Positions 1-7,490 of a stretch of 10,167 bases of DNA are shown here, piece by piece. Position 1 is the first letter of the stretch, and each line of letters begins with the position of its first letter. Made by a program: the position numbers and the translations under genes. Origin of the DNA: Larix sibirica (taxonomy: Eukaryota; Streptophyta; Pinopsida; Pinales; Pinaceae). The notes beneath the pieces are model-generated. The model ran no database searches, was not told the DNA's origin, and was given only the letters and a program-made list of their open reading frames with translations. The stretch covers positions 1 through 10,167 of the forward strand of contig NWUY0303874030.1 of assembly GCA_004151065.3 (NCBI GenBank), given 5' to 3'.

Positions 1-1
1 C

Positions 2-217
2 CCCTCTAACTTTCTGCCTGCCTTCGCAGACCTCAGACATTGGTTAGATCAGCTCAACATTTCCACGCTTTATGATCTATCTTCGTGGACCACTAATGGA
101 CGATGGGCGGGTTGGAAAGAATTGGAGATTCCAGCTCATCTTTAGGCTGATACAGATACCTTTCTCTTTACTTTACAAGGTCTTGCCCTATTCATAATCA
201 CTTCAAGACAACAGAGG
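2..217 (+). pseudogene. LINE-A ORF2 fragment: linker between reverse transcriptase and zf-RVT
   Basis: In frame 2 this stretch reads as a tryptophan-rich segment (LRHWLDQLNISTLYDLSSW, then GRWAGWKELEIPAHL). It resembles the connecting region that plant LINE ORF2 proteins have after the reverse transcriptase palm and thumb. A TAG at 143-145 interrupts it, in the context CTT TAG GCT, which one C-to-T change in CAG would produce. The frame continues (TFLFTLQGLA) and then seems to slip by one base near 188, where the coding sense moves to another frame. The reverse transcriptase catalytic core with its YxDD motif is not in the window. No start codon is expected because this is the middle of a protein. 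Assignment rests on style and on position just before zf-RVT. Confidence 0.6.
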
Positions 218-294
218 TTGGGGGCTCTCTGGCTCTTATTCGGTAAAGGAAGGATACCTCTGCTCACAATGAAAATAGAAATAACATCAAAGAC

Positions 295-505
295 AAGAAG
301 TGGCAAAAAGTTTGGTGCAAGGATGGGTTGCCTAAAATCAATGCTTTCTACTGGATTCTCTCACATCAGGAAAATCTCACTAGCGAGAACCTCAGAAAAG
401 AGAGGAATTGCAGGACCTCTGGTGCATTCTTGCAAAGAACACGAAGAAACTCTTGACCATGTCTTTCCTGGATTGCAACTTCACTCAGGGGTCTGGTCTC
501 GCACA
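295..505 (+). pseudogene. LINE-A ORF2 fragment: zf-RVT zinc-binding region
   Basis: Frame 1 from 301 reads WQKVWCKDGLPKINAFYW and then ILSHQENLTSENLRK. This is the hallmark start of the zf-RVT domain (spaced tryptophans, L-P-K-I, F-x-W, then L-T-x-x-N-L) found after the reverse transcriptase in plant LINEs. Near 400 an extra base moves the sense to frame 2, which continues with KRGIAGP and then CKEHEETLDHVF, matching the expected C...E-x-x-x-H-x-F part. The usual Cys-x-x-Cys pair and final Cys can be seen only by changing frame again near 425-431 and 471, so the zinc site is broken. The domain is thought to bind nucleic acid during target-primed reverse transcription. Identification is by motif order; the frame breaks are seen directly. 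Confidence 0.75.
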
Positions 506-935
506 ATGCAAGGTTTGCATTTCAATTTAACAATGCCTACTGTTTGGAACGACCTCTTCGCCTGCTGGAAAAACGATTACATTGGTTCTCTTGCTCTAGA
601 AACCTGACTTCACCTAGGGCTTGGGAAGCACTTCCAAAATACATTGTTGGAAAATTTGGACGGCTAGAAACAAGAAATTTTGAAGGGAAAATCTCCACTC
701 CAAATAGGGTCCTCTTCTTCAGCAAAATCTCTCTGGGTAGAAGCTCTATCCTCGAGAGGGCTCTCTAACATCAACAAAGAACCACTCACAGGTGGAGGAA
801 CGAACTTGGGTTGCAGACTTTTTACTCCCCCTGAACTCCCTCCCCTATCCACTCACACAATGCAAGGTTCTACTCTTCAAAAGTGGCAAATCAGAATCAG
901 CCTTCCGGACTTTCCAAACCTGGAGAAAAAATTAG
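506..935 (+). pseudogene. LINE-A ORF2 fragment: linker between zf-RVT and RNase H
   Basis: This linker keeps recognisable pieces in three frames. Frame 2 gives PTVWNDLFACW (about 536-570). Frame 1 gives RAWEALPKYIV (about 616-648). Frame 3 from 648 gives WKIWTARNKK and meets a TGA at once. The sense then returns to frame 1 for FEGKISTPN at about 679. A tryptophan-rich stretch with a W-x-x-W-x-x-R-N signature just before RNase H is common in plant LINE ORF2 proteins. The repeated slips in 100 bp show an old, neutrally drifting copy. The last part (about 740-935) is open in frame 2 but has no motif I recognise. Short open frames on both strands here are shadows. Confidence 0.55.
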
Positions 936-1385
936 GAAGAAGCACTTTATTTTTTGACTGGGGCCTCGAAAGGAAACCCTGGGTTGGCAGGTGCGGGAGG
1001 AGTGATCTATGACTCCACAGGGAACAAGAAGACTGATTATGCATGGGGGATTGGAAGGAAAACTAACAATGGTGCCGAATGGTTAGCCCTTTTAAAGGGA
1101 CTAGAAATAGCCAGGATTCTGGGCATCGAAGAGTTGATAGTCTTCGAAGACTCACTCCTGGTCATCAATGAAGCAAGAAATATCACAAAGAATCAGAAGT
1201 ATCCGACTAGCAAGATGCATCTTTTCCTTAATTGCATCACGAAGGAGTTCAAAACAATAGACTTCAAGAATGTGCTTCATTCGCTCAACAAGCACGTGGA
1301 TGAGATGGCCAATGATGGAGATCGACTCAATTGTGGCACTATGGTTAGCAATAACAAGATTTACAACAAAGTATGGATTCCCTAG
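936..1385 (+). pseudogene. LINE-A RNase H domain (RVT_3 type), frameshifted at its first catalytic motif
   Basis: RNase H degrades the RNA strand of RNA-DNA hybrids, and many plant L1 elements carry it at the end of ORF2. Here frame 3 reads GASKGNPGLAGAGGVIYD from 960, then NNGAEWLALLKGLEIA with the second catalytic residue (Glu), FEDSLLVIN with the third (Asp), and NKHVDEMAN with the fourth (Asp). The first catalytic Asp (GAC, 956-958) sits in frame 2 after FF. One extra T at 959 separates it from the rest, so one indel breaks an otherwise complete acidic set. The frame stops at TAG 1383-1385. Length (about 130 residues) suits an RNase H domain. It cannot make a working protein without bypassing the frame break. 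Confidence 0.88.
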
Positions 1386-1449
1386 CTCATTTATCCCCTT
1401 ATCCCAAAGAAATTGAGAACTGCTCGAACTTGAAAGGTTCTTAGTTAAA

Positions 1450-2298
1450 ATGGGTTTGAATGATCGCCATCCTGTCTCATTAATGACCTCGGGATATGTT
1501 GATAGAACGAGCCATGTGTATAACTGTCGAAAGGAAGGGAGGAACGTGCTCAACGCGTATCATAGAAGCATAAACATCTGCATCTCCCTGAAGGCTCGCT
1601 TCGTGAAGAAGAAGTTACCGTCTACTCTCTATAGCATGGGTGACTCTCCGATGGCTCGGTGCTCGCTCTTACCTCAATGCCTCAGGTGCAGGAAGACCAT
1701 TAAGAAACATGAAACCCCTTCGGCCCAAGACTTAAGGAAAGCACTTGCGAACCAGGAGGATTTCTAGGTGATTCCAACCCCGCCAAGATCCTCCGGTAAT
1801 GTCTCTTGTACTTTGGATTTTCTTGGAATCAAAGGGAAATGGTACCCTACCGCAGCTCAGTGCGAACACAGCACCCCTAATTCTCCCTTGATCCCTGAAG
1901 GTAGCGGCAACATGAAGGACAACTCTAAAGTTTTCAAAGAGATACAAGAACAACTTCGTATGCTCCGTTACGAAAATTTGGAGACAAAGAAGTCTCTTAC
2001 CGGCCTTTTCACCCTCGTCCAAATCATGCTTGTAGAGGTTCGGGTCTGTCAAGAAAAGGCAACCACTCATGGAGAGAAAACAAACGTGCTGTCAGCCATA
2101 AACACTGATATCAGCTTTGGAAATGTCAATAGTGGCATTAAGACTGTGGAGAAGAAAGTGGACCTGCTCAGGAATGACATTGGACATTTCTTCACTATTT
2201 GGAAGGCAGGAGGTGGCAAGGTGGAGGAAGACTCAGCAAAACCGGTTATCAGTCTTCCCAGACTCTCGGAGCTCCAGGTTCAGATCGAGAAGCCCTAA
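1450..2298 (+). pseudogene. LINE-A downstream frame after RNase H, ending in a coiled-coil-like segment
   Basis: A frame in +1 relative to RNase H runs from ATG 1450 to TAA 2298 with one stop, TAG at 1765-1767 (282 codons plus the final stop). The first part holds a CLRCRK pair of cysteines (about 1678-1695) and no family I recognise. From ATG 1912 the product turns charged and helical (MKDNSKVFKEIQEQLRMLRY, later VEKKVDLLRNDIGHFF), like a coiled coil. It is either an extra C-terminal ORF of this LINE family or partly a chance open frame. Support comes from LINE-B, which has the same layout: +1 frame, one TAG, helical C-terminus, then 3' UTR. The helical part is more credible than the first half. 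The RNase H chain may also continue for about 20 codons in frame 2 after 1382. Function unknown. Confidence 0.45.
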
Positions 2299-2541
2299 AA
2301 TTCTCCAGGTTTCGGGACTTCCTATTTTAGTTACCGCTATGATAAGTAGGCCTTTTTGTAGAGCTCTCTTGCTGTTGAATCTCTCCACTTATATGCATTA
2401 GCTCTTCTTGGGTAGTAAGATAGGTGTTTTAATTTGCACAGTCATGGATTCTATTTTCCACTGGGAGCAATCCTTCTCCCCTTTTTGTAATCTCTGGCCG
2501 CTTTTTTAATAGAAAACTTCTAAACCATTTCTATAAAAAAA
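2299..2541 (+). other. LINE-A 3' UTR and poly(A) end
   Basis: After the last stop comes about 240 bp of non-coding sequence. It ends in a T-run (from about 2500), TTTAATAGAAAA, then TTCTATAAAAAAA, with the A-run at 2535-2541. LINE-B ends the same way (T-rich run, TTAATATAAA, a pyrimidine/A segment, TTCTAG-T, A-run), so both share a tail architecture. Such tails are where target-primed reverse transcription begins. The sequence beyond 2541 changes sharply to AT-rich DNA. The right-hand copy of a target-site duplication should begin right after the A-run, but its partner is outside the window. Confidence 0.6.
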
Positions 2542-2575
2542 TAAATTAAGTTTTGATAAATATTTTTTAATGAGA

Positions 2576-2619
2576 TAATGAATATTCATTAATGAAAATT
2601 TTTGTTTAATGATCATTAA
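2576..2619. repeat. Cluster of short perfect palindromes in AT-rich DNA
   Basis: TAATGAATATTCATTA at 2576-2591 is a perfect 16-bp palindrome. TTAATGATCATTAA at 2606-2619 is a perfect 14-bp palindrome, 14 bases further on. TTCATTAATGAA (2585-2596) overlaps the first. Short palindromes are expected by chance in such AT-rich DNA, so this may have no role. A remnant of a MITE end is possible, but no matching partner end was found nearby. Confidence 0.4.
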
Positions 2620-2773
2620 CTAACTTATTAATGTTCAGATTTTCATAATAAAAATTTATTTTATTGAATTGGAAAATGTAGTTATTTCTTTCTCTATATA
2701 TTTAAGGAAAAATCCATTAAATTTTTCCATTAATCAAAATAAAAAGTTTACATTATAATCATCATCCCAATGG

Positions 2774-2788
2774 CCTTTTTCAAAAAGG
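2774..2788. repeat. Small perfect hairpin, 7-bp arms
   Basis: CCTTTTT, one C, then AAAAAGG form an inverted repeat with one central base. Upstream, GGAAAAAT and ATTTTTCC (about 2704-2727) form another small inverted repeat with a 7-base loop. Both are simple A/T-run pairings and could arise by chance. Confidence 0.3.
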
Positions 2789-3181
2789 TTTCTCAACCTA
2801 AAGACTCTTATAATCAATCAACATGCATAACTTTCCTATAATATCCTACAAACTTAATAGTAATTGTCCATAATCAAATTGGGTGAGGGGAGAGCTTGTT
2901 GGTGTTTGATTCTCACATGTTGAGGTTGACTAATAACACAACCATGAATCCCAAGGATGGAGGGTAATCCTCAAATTTGTCTAGAATGTTTAAGATGATC
3001 AATCTTGGAAATGAGGGGTAGCACTACCTCAACTAATAGTTCCATGCAAAGATAATGAGAGGGGATCAAATAAAAAAACACTAATTCTAAATACCAACTA
3101 ATTAAATGCAAGTGCAATGTGGGTGCAATGAGTGATTCAATTAAGTAAAGAACTAATGTAATAATGAACACCTTAGAAGGA

Positions 3182-3329
3182 AAAGACCCACTAGTTCTAG
3201 GATGAGCACTATAGAAAAGTAATGTGAAAATAAATCAAAACTTTCCCAAATATTCAAAGACCCACTAGTTCTAGGATGAGCACTATAGAAAAGTAATGTG
3301 AAAATAAATCAAAACTTTCCCAAATATTC
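3182..3329. repeat. Exact 74-bp tandem duplication (two copies)
   Basis: Copy 1 is 3182-3255 and copy 2 is 3256-3329. They match at all 74 positions and the match stops at both outer edges (3181 against 3255, and 3330 against 3256, differ). The unit begins AAAGACCCACTAGTTC and ends TTTCCCAAATATTC. The junction shows almost no shared bases, which suits replication slippage or patch repair more than recombination between long repeats. The perfect identity inside otherwise decayed DNA implies a recent event, or possibly an assembly artefact. No coding frame crosses it. Confidence 0.95.
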
Positions 3330-4600
3330 CTCAACAAGTAGTAGAGAAAGGCCCATTAGCTAAAAAGATGTAAAAATCCAAACAAGGGCCTTCCAAACAC
3401 TCCCCTTGATGGGATCTCAAGTACAACAAAGAAGCAAGTGAAGGTGTAAATGAGACAATTATATTGCAGGACATAGGAGCAACTCCAGGCATCCCTCAAC
3501 TATCTATCTTAGGTGTACTCCCTCCTATGAGATCCACCTAGGTAGGTACCTAAAAATTGGCCACTATGCTACTTCTTCACGAGTACGTGCAACAAGTTAC
3601 CTTACCTTCAAGATGGAATCAAATGATTGGTGGATCTTTAGTATTGAAAAATCTAGGAGTCCCTATCAAATCTCTGGTACCAACCTTGGCATTATCCACT
3701 GTAAAGAGTGCACCTATTGCTGAACGAGTTTTGAACCGCATCCAATAAAAAGGAATTTCTAGTTCCCTAAATAACAACTTCTATGTTTCAAATGCGAATG
3801 ACTGAGGGAAGTTATTTGGATTCCTATCTACGCAATCCTAACCTAACTAAAAAATCTTTTGGTTGAGTGAGAATTTTTAATGACTTTAGCTTTAGAGTTG
3901 ATTTTAGGCTTAACTTGGTGAAATGAACCATGTGTTGTTTGATTTAAGGTGTGGCTTGTTTGCACATGTGGCGTGTACAACAAAATAGACTACTTTGAAA
4001 AATAAGTGTTGAAAATTAAAGTGCAAGGAAATGAAGAAAATTTTCAATACTTTAAAACCATGGGTTCTTTTTCTTGAAACAAAACCAAATACTTTCCTTA
4101 ATAGGCAAATAACACTTTTCCAATTTTCAATCAATAACAATTCAAATGAAAACTAGTTATGGACTAGCACAATCTATGAAATGGAAATGAAATAAGTACT
4201 AATAGCTAATATTAAGAAATTTAAAGGAAATATTATCTTAGCTAATATATTTCTAACATAAAAGATAATGTAAATCAATTTCTTATGTATTTGCAAGGAA
4301 AAAGAGATATTTCATCTTTCAACCAACCAAAATGAAAGGGGATTTAAGCAGATGAAAAAAATTAAATCACTATCAATTCTATAATGTAAATGCTGAAAAA
4401 AGAGAGGTTAAAAATGATCCCAATTTGGAACCCTAAAGGTAGCAAATACTATGGCCTTTCAACTGTTTCGAATCCTACATCGTCCGAGCTAAGACAATAA
4501 ACAATCAATACAACAAATAAAGGGTCATGAGCAGAAAATTGAATCTATTGTATGACCCAAAGCTGAAATCATAACTGAATTGAAAGAGGAAAAGTGAAAA
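3330..4600. other. Gene-free intergenic or repeat-derived DNA
   Basis: I see no supported gene. A 63-codon frame at 3557-3748 on the + strand reads smoothly for a while (SRWNQMIGGSLVLKNLGVPI) but matches no family I know and lacks a fitting context. The minus-strand frame at 3910-4140 is low-complexity and Phe/Leu-rich, as expected from the AT-rich opposite strand. TAGGTACCTA at 3543-3552 is a trivial palindrome. The stretch may be decayed retrotransposon sequence, but no end or domain proves it. Confidence 0.5.
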
Positions 4601-5842
4601 TTCGACCGATGCATGGAAAAAATGGATTTTTTCGTGGCTACACGATTTTTTGGGAAATTTTGCGACGACATGTTGTACTTTTATTGCGAAAAAATGCTAC
4701 ATGAATCCAGATTAGGCAAATTGAAAACATGTTCACGATCGAGGAAAAAATTGAGCCTTTTCTCCCATGCTACACCTACCTACAAGAAGATAGCAACAAA
4801 CGACAAACAATAAACATTAAGGAAATTATAGAAATCACCTAAGGATGGAGCTGAAAATTACACTTACACAACCAATGATGAATGACGAAATTCATCCACA
4901 GGGTGGTCTCCAAATCCAGTGCATATGTTTTGTAATGAACATGTACCAAATGTACCTACTTAGGGGTTATTTAATCTTGAGTACCAGATCAATAGGATCA
5001 AGGGAAATGAAAATAAATAAACAACATTCCTTCTTATGTATGCAATGTAAAAAGAGAGGAAACTAGCTAAAGATAACAAATCAACACATATACATAATAT
5101 TGATTTTGTATTAACATAAATAATATGATAGAGAGACACCTTGGTTTTGATTGTAGATGATGTGGACCTTTGCAATCGACCCAAGGGAGGGTTCTTCTTC
5201 TCCTTTTGTGCTCAGTTCCCAACCAAGTGATGTATTAGTAGGATTCCAAATGGTGAAAAAGTAGATATGAGAGGCTCTTTCCCTCTTCCTGTAGGAAATC
5301 CAACATCATAACCTTTCTATTATGGATATGTGGTATATTTTGGAATGACCTCGAGGGAATTATTTTTAGTATAGAATGTGGACAATTTTTAGATCTAGCT
5401 CCAATGTGAACAATTCCCCTTTTTGATGATGACTTAGTGGGGAAGATCGGATTTGGAGATCAAATTAAGTGCTATTTTTTGCAATAATGGTTAGGGAATA
5501 TCCACTTTCAACCACTACACCTTTTTTGAAGGCTCACAACAATAAAGGATAATTGAATTTGTTTTTTGGGTCCCCATTACAGATTTTGAGGATTTTATTG
5601 TGACGGGGTTGTGTGAAATTTCATGAAAATTGCTTCATGAAAATCTATGCAGTGATTGTTTAGGGTGAACTTTTAACTTTTCTTCACTTTTTGGTGATAT
5701 TGCTAAGGTCGCATGGTGATGGAAATGATGATAATGGGACTAATACTATCAGAAATGATGTATAATGGTGATGATGCTCATGACAAAGTAGGTGAGCAAA
5801 ATTAGGATGCTAACACAAGAAGAATTGTCTGGTTTGTATGCG
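4601..5842. other. Gene-free intergenic or repeat-derived DNA
   Basis: No domain, RNA gene or mobile-element end was recognised. The frames at 4613-4813, 4845-5066 and 4960-5184 (minus) are short, have no motif and fall in A-rich sequence. Around 5710-5780 the sequence is rich in GATGATG/AATGATG triplet runs, a weak low-complexity patch. A decayed LTR-element interior is possible but is not shown by the sequence. Confidence 0.5.
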
Positions 5843-6170
5843 ACTTGGACATACTTGGTTGGGTAGACTAACTGGGCGTACTTGGTTTGATGGACATCAA
5901 CTAGGAGAACTTGGACTCATGTCACATGGACAAATGTTGGCTTCGTGCACTATTGGGTGCACTTTGGGCACACGACCATTGAGCACACATGAAGGCACCT
6001 TGCTAGAAGCACTTTTTGGGTGCAACTTTCCAAATGCACTTCGGGAACACTTATGATGGACAACTTTAGGTTCACTCGTGACAGGATCATTCAGGTGCAC
6101 TTGCTAAGCACACTTGCGATGAATGTAGATGCAACGAGTGCACTTGGGAAAATGGACATTGACATACTTG
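5843..6170. repeat. Degenerate minisatellite-like array of a CACTTGG motif
   Basis: About fifteen diverged copies of a roughly 8-12 base core close to (G)TGCACTTTGGG occur in 330 bp. Clear ones are ACTTGG at 5843, 5853, 5880 and 5909, TGCACTATTGGG at 5946, TGCACTTTGGG at 5958, GCACTTTTTGGG at 6009, TGCACTTCGGG at 6035, TGCACTTGC at 6096 and TGCACTTGGG at 6139. Spacing is irregular (10-30 bp), so this is an old array or a set of clustered motifs, not a clean tandem repeat. It lies just upstream of a TATA-like box, a position where LTR U3 regions often keep repeated elements. Frames on both strands inside it are by-products of the repeat. Confidence 0.5.
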
Positions 6171-6307
6171 CAATTGTGTGGCACATAAGACACAACACCA
6201 TTAAATATGGATGTCAATGAAAAAGTCACGTGGGAATAGTTGAGTTGGATGTTGGAACTGGGGGACACCTTAGGAGCAAGGGGCTCACAAGAGATTGATA
6301 AGTCTCA

Positions 6308-6315
6308 TATATATA
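6308..6315 (+). promoter_or_regulatory. TATA-like box
   Basis: TCATATATATAGGAGG (TATATATA core) has the form of a strong plant TATA box. It stands about 140 bp after the degenerate CACTTGG array and about 310 bp before an AATAAA. With no gene downstream, it is more likely the old promoter of an LTR element than of a host gene, or chance in AT-rich DNA. Confidence 0.3.
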
Positions 6316-6623
6316 GGAGGATGTTTCATTGTGCTAAGGAATTCAATCATCATAATCTTTGGCAAGTGATTCATTCACACAAATTCAAAGTGAACTTTGC
6401 GATTGTGCTAAGTTATGGGTTTGACATACTAGTGTGAATTTGCACTGGCTAGGTGAAAAGTGAAGTGGCGAATATGACCTACAGTAGCTTCACGGTTTGG
6501 TTTGTACACGAGTATTGGGCATTGATAGGAGGCTATTTTCCTTAGATTAATTTTACTTCTTAAAAAGAGTGGCATATAGGTGGCCAACCTCCCTTGTTGT
6601 GTATAGTAAACGTTATTCCCATA

Positions 6624-6629
6624 AATAAA
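6624..6629 (+). promoter_or_regulatory. AATAAA polyadenylation-like signal
   Basis: CATAAATAAAG contains a canonical AATAAA, followed by TG/T-rich sequence (GTGCATGTGTATTG from about 6665). It would pair with the TATA-like box at 6308 as the R-region signal of an old LTR. Single AATAAA hexamers are common by chance. Confidence 0.25.
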
Positions 6630-6921
6630 GTTTAAGACATCCATCTTAGCTGTCGCTTATACATGTGCATGTGTATTGTGGCTTGTTTATTGGGATGGAT
6701 ACTGTTCTATTTCCTGTGATGCTTTATGTTGGTTAACTATTGACATTGGCTAAGAGTTGAATCTTGTTAAGTATAAGTATTGTTGGGATGTTTTAAAAGT
6801 TGAAGTTGGACACGTGCCACATTGTTGAATGAGTTTTGTCGAGTATGACTTAATTGAATTAATGGTTTGCAATGGGTAGTTAATGTTGGAAATCTAGTCT
6901 GTAGGGATTATGGTTCTATTT

Positions 6922-6928
6922 TATAAAT
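6922..6928 (+). promoter_or_regulatory. TATA-like box inside the LTR
   Basis: TTTTATAAATG fits a plant TATA box and lies about 160 bp before the LINE-B junction. It would be the natural U3/R promoter of the LTR. Transcripts from it would run straight into LINE-B. Predicted only from sequence. Confidence 0.35.
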
Positions 6929-7070
6929 GTTGTAAAAAAATAGTTTTAGGATCAATTAGCTAAACTAAAGAGTCTTTCTTGTAATCTCTTGGAAGCTGAA
7001 AACCAAGAGTCACCCTTAAATGTCTAAATAAGTGGTTCACATTAATGAGATGGATCCAAACATTAGAGTT

Positions 7071-7084
7071 ATTCAAGGCATGTC
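7071..7084 (+). repeat. Left target-site duplication of LINE-B
   Basis: ATTCAAGGCATGTC occurs here and again, exactly, at 8672-8685. LINE sequence begins right after it: base 7085 fits the last base of a Pro codon of the GNPG motif of RNase H. A 14-bp perfect direct repeat bounding a 5'-truncated, poly(A)-ended LINE is the signature of target-primed reverse transcription. Confidence 0.92.
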
Positions 7085-7490
7085 TGGGGCGACAGGTGCG
7101 GGAGGGGTGCTTTTTGACCCTGGAGGGAACATTTTTGAAGCTTTCTCTTGGATTCTTCGAGTAGAGTCAAATAATCGGGTTGAGATGTTAGCTCTGTGGA
7201 TGGGGAAAATGGTCATATTGAAGAAGAATATCTTTGAAGTCGTAATCCTTGGTGACTCACATACTGCTATTCAAGCTACTAAATATCGTTTTCCTCTCCA
7301 AAACACAACTTTAGCAAGAATTCAATTGAGAATTTGGGGGAATTTGGCGGAAATTCGTTCAATGGAACTCTTCCATCTGCTTCGTAGTCAAAATAATCAC
7401 GCAGACTCCTTGGCCTATCAAGCAACAACCAGAACTAAAGGAAGTTATATTTCTCAAAATGGTGAGTTGCAATATGTGGCTATCCCATGA
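7085..7490 (+). pseudogene. LINE-B RNase H domain, missing its first catalytic motif
   Basis: Frame 3 reads GATGAGGVLFDPGGN, then SNNRVEMLALW with the second catalytic residue (Glu), VVILGDSHTAIQ with the third (Asp) and SQNNHADSLAY with the fourth (Asp), ending at TGA 7488-7490. The first strand with the DG-x-S-K-G-N-P-G motif is gone because the 5' truncation falls at its last codons. Without the first Asp the domain cannot hold its two metal ions. Unlike LINE-A there is no frameshift. By chance the frame stays open backwards into LTR sequence (ATG at 7050-7052), giving a 146-codon chimeric frame. Confidence 0.88.

Larger units (their letters stand above)
1..2541 (+). mobile_element. LINE-A: 3' part of a decayed plant L1-type non-LTR retrotransposon
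   Basis: This is the 3' end of a non-LTR retrotransposon whose 5' part lies before the window or was never copied. Read left to right it shows the linker after the reverse transcriptase, a zf-RVT zinc-binding region (from about 301), an RNase H domain (about 950-1340), a downstream frame ending in a coiled-coil-like stretch (to 2298), a 3' UTR and a short A-run (2535-2541). This order is typical of plant L1-clade ORF2 proteins with a C-terminal RNase H. Several single-base indels and at least two in-frame TAG stops show that the copy is dead. The left target-site duplication would be outside the window, so the right boundary rests on the A-run and on its likeness to the end of LINE-B. Assignment to a LINE is secure; the clade is inferred. 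Confidence 0.85.
2542..3181. other. Gene-free AT-rich DNA flanking LINE-A
   Basis: No coding frame with protein-like composition is visible on either strand. The first 200 bp are very AT-rich and hold several short palindromes (annotated separately). The rest is A-rich sequence on the + strand without domains, tRNA or rRNA signatures, or a clear transposon end. The minus-strand frame at 2971-3171 (66 codons) has no recognisable motif and I treat it as chance. Confidence 0.6.
6171..6780. other. Gene-free stretch with promoter-like and polyadenylation-like signals
   Basis: No coding frame is supported. The stretch holds a TATA-like box (6308-6315) and an AATAAA (6624-6629), annotated separately, which would fit the U3-R-U5 order of a decayed LTR. 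I could not find a matching second LTR, a TG...CA pair or a primer binding site for it, so that reading is open. The minus-strand frame at 6429-6644 shows no family motif. Confidence 0.4.
6781..7084 (+). repeat. Left part of the interrupted LTR (5' boundary uncertain)
   Basis: This is the part of the LTR upstream of the LINE-B insertion; only the last base or two (to 8686) lie on the other side. It holds a TATAAAT at 6922-6928, a plausible LTR promoter, and a weak AATAAG at about 7026-7031. The 3' end up to 7084 is established by the target-site duplication. The 5' end at 6781 is a best guess from the TGTTGG start. Confidence 0.45.

Noticed and set aside
1152-1553. 133-codon minus-strand frame across the RNase H end
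   Set aside because: It is the antisense shadow of the RNase H domain, whose motifs are clear on the + strand.
3182-3329. CRISPR-like or attachment-site repeat
   Set aside because: Only two directly adjacent copies with no spacer, in a plant-like sequence; a plain tandem duplication explains it.
3557-3748. 63-codon + strand frame as a small gene
   Set aside because: No recognisable domain, ordinary composition and no gene context; this length is expected by chance.
5838-6100. Plus and minus frames (72 and 67 codons) as a repeat protein
   Set aside because: They arise from the degenerate CACTTGG array; both strands are open at once and the products show no conserved residue pattern.
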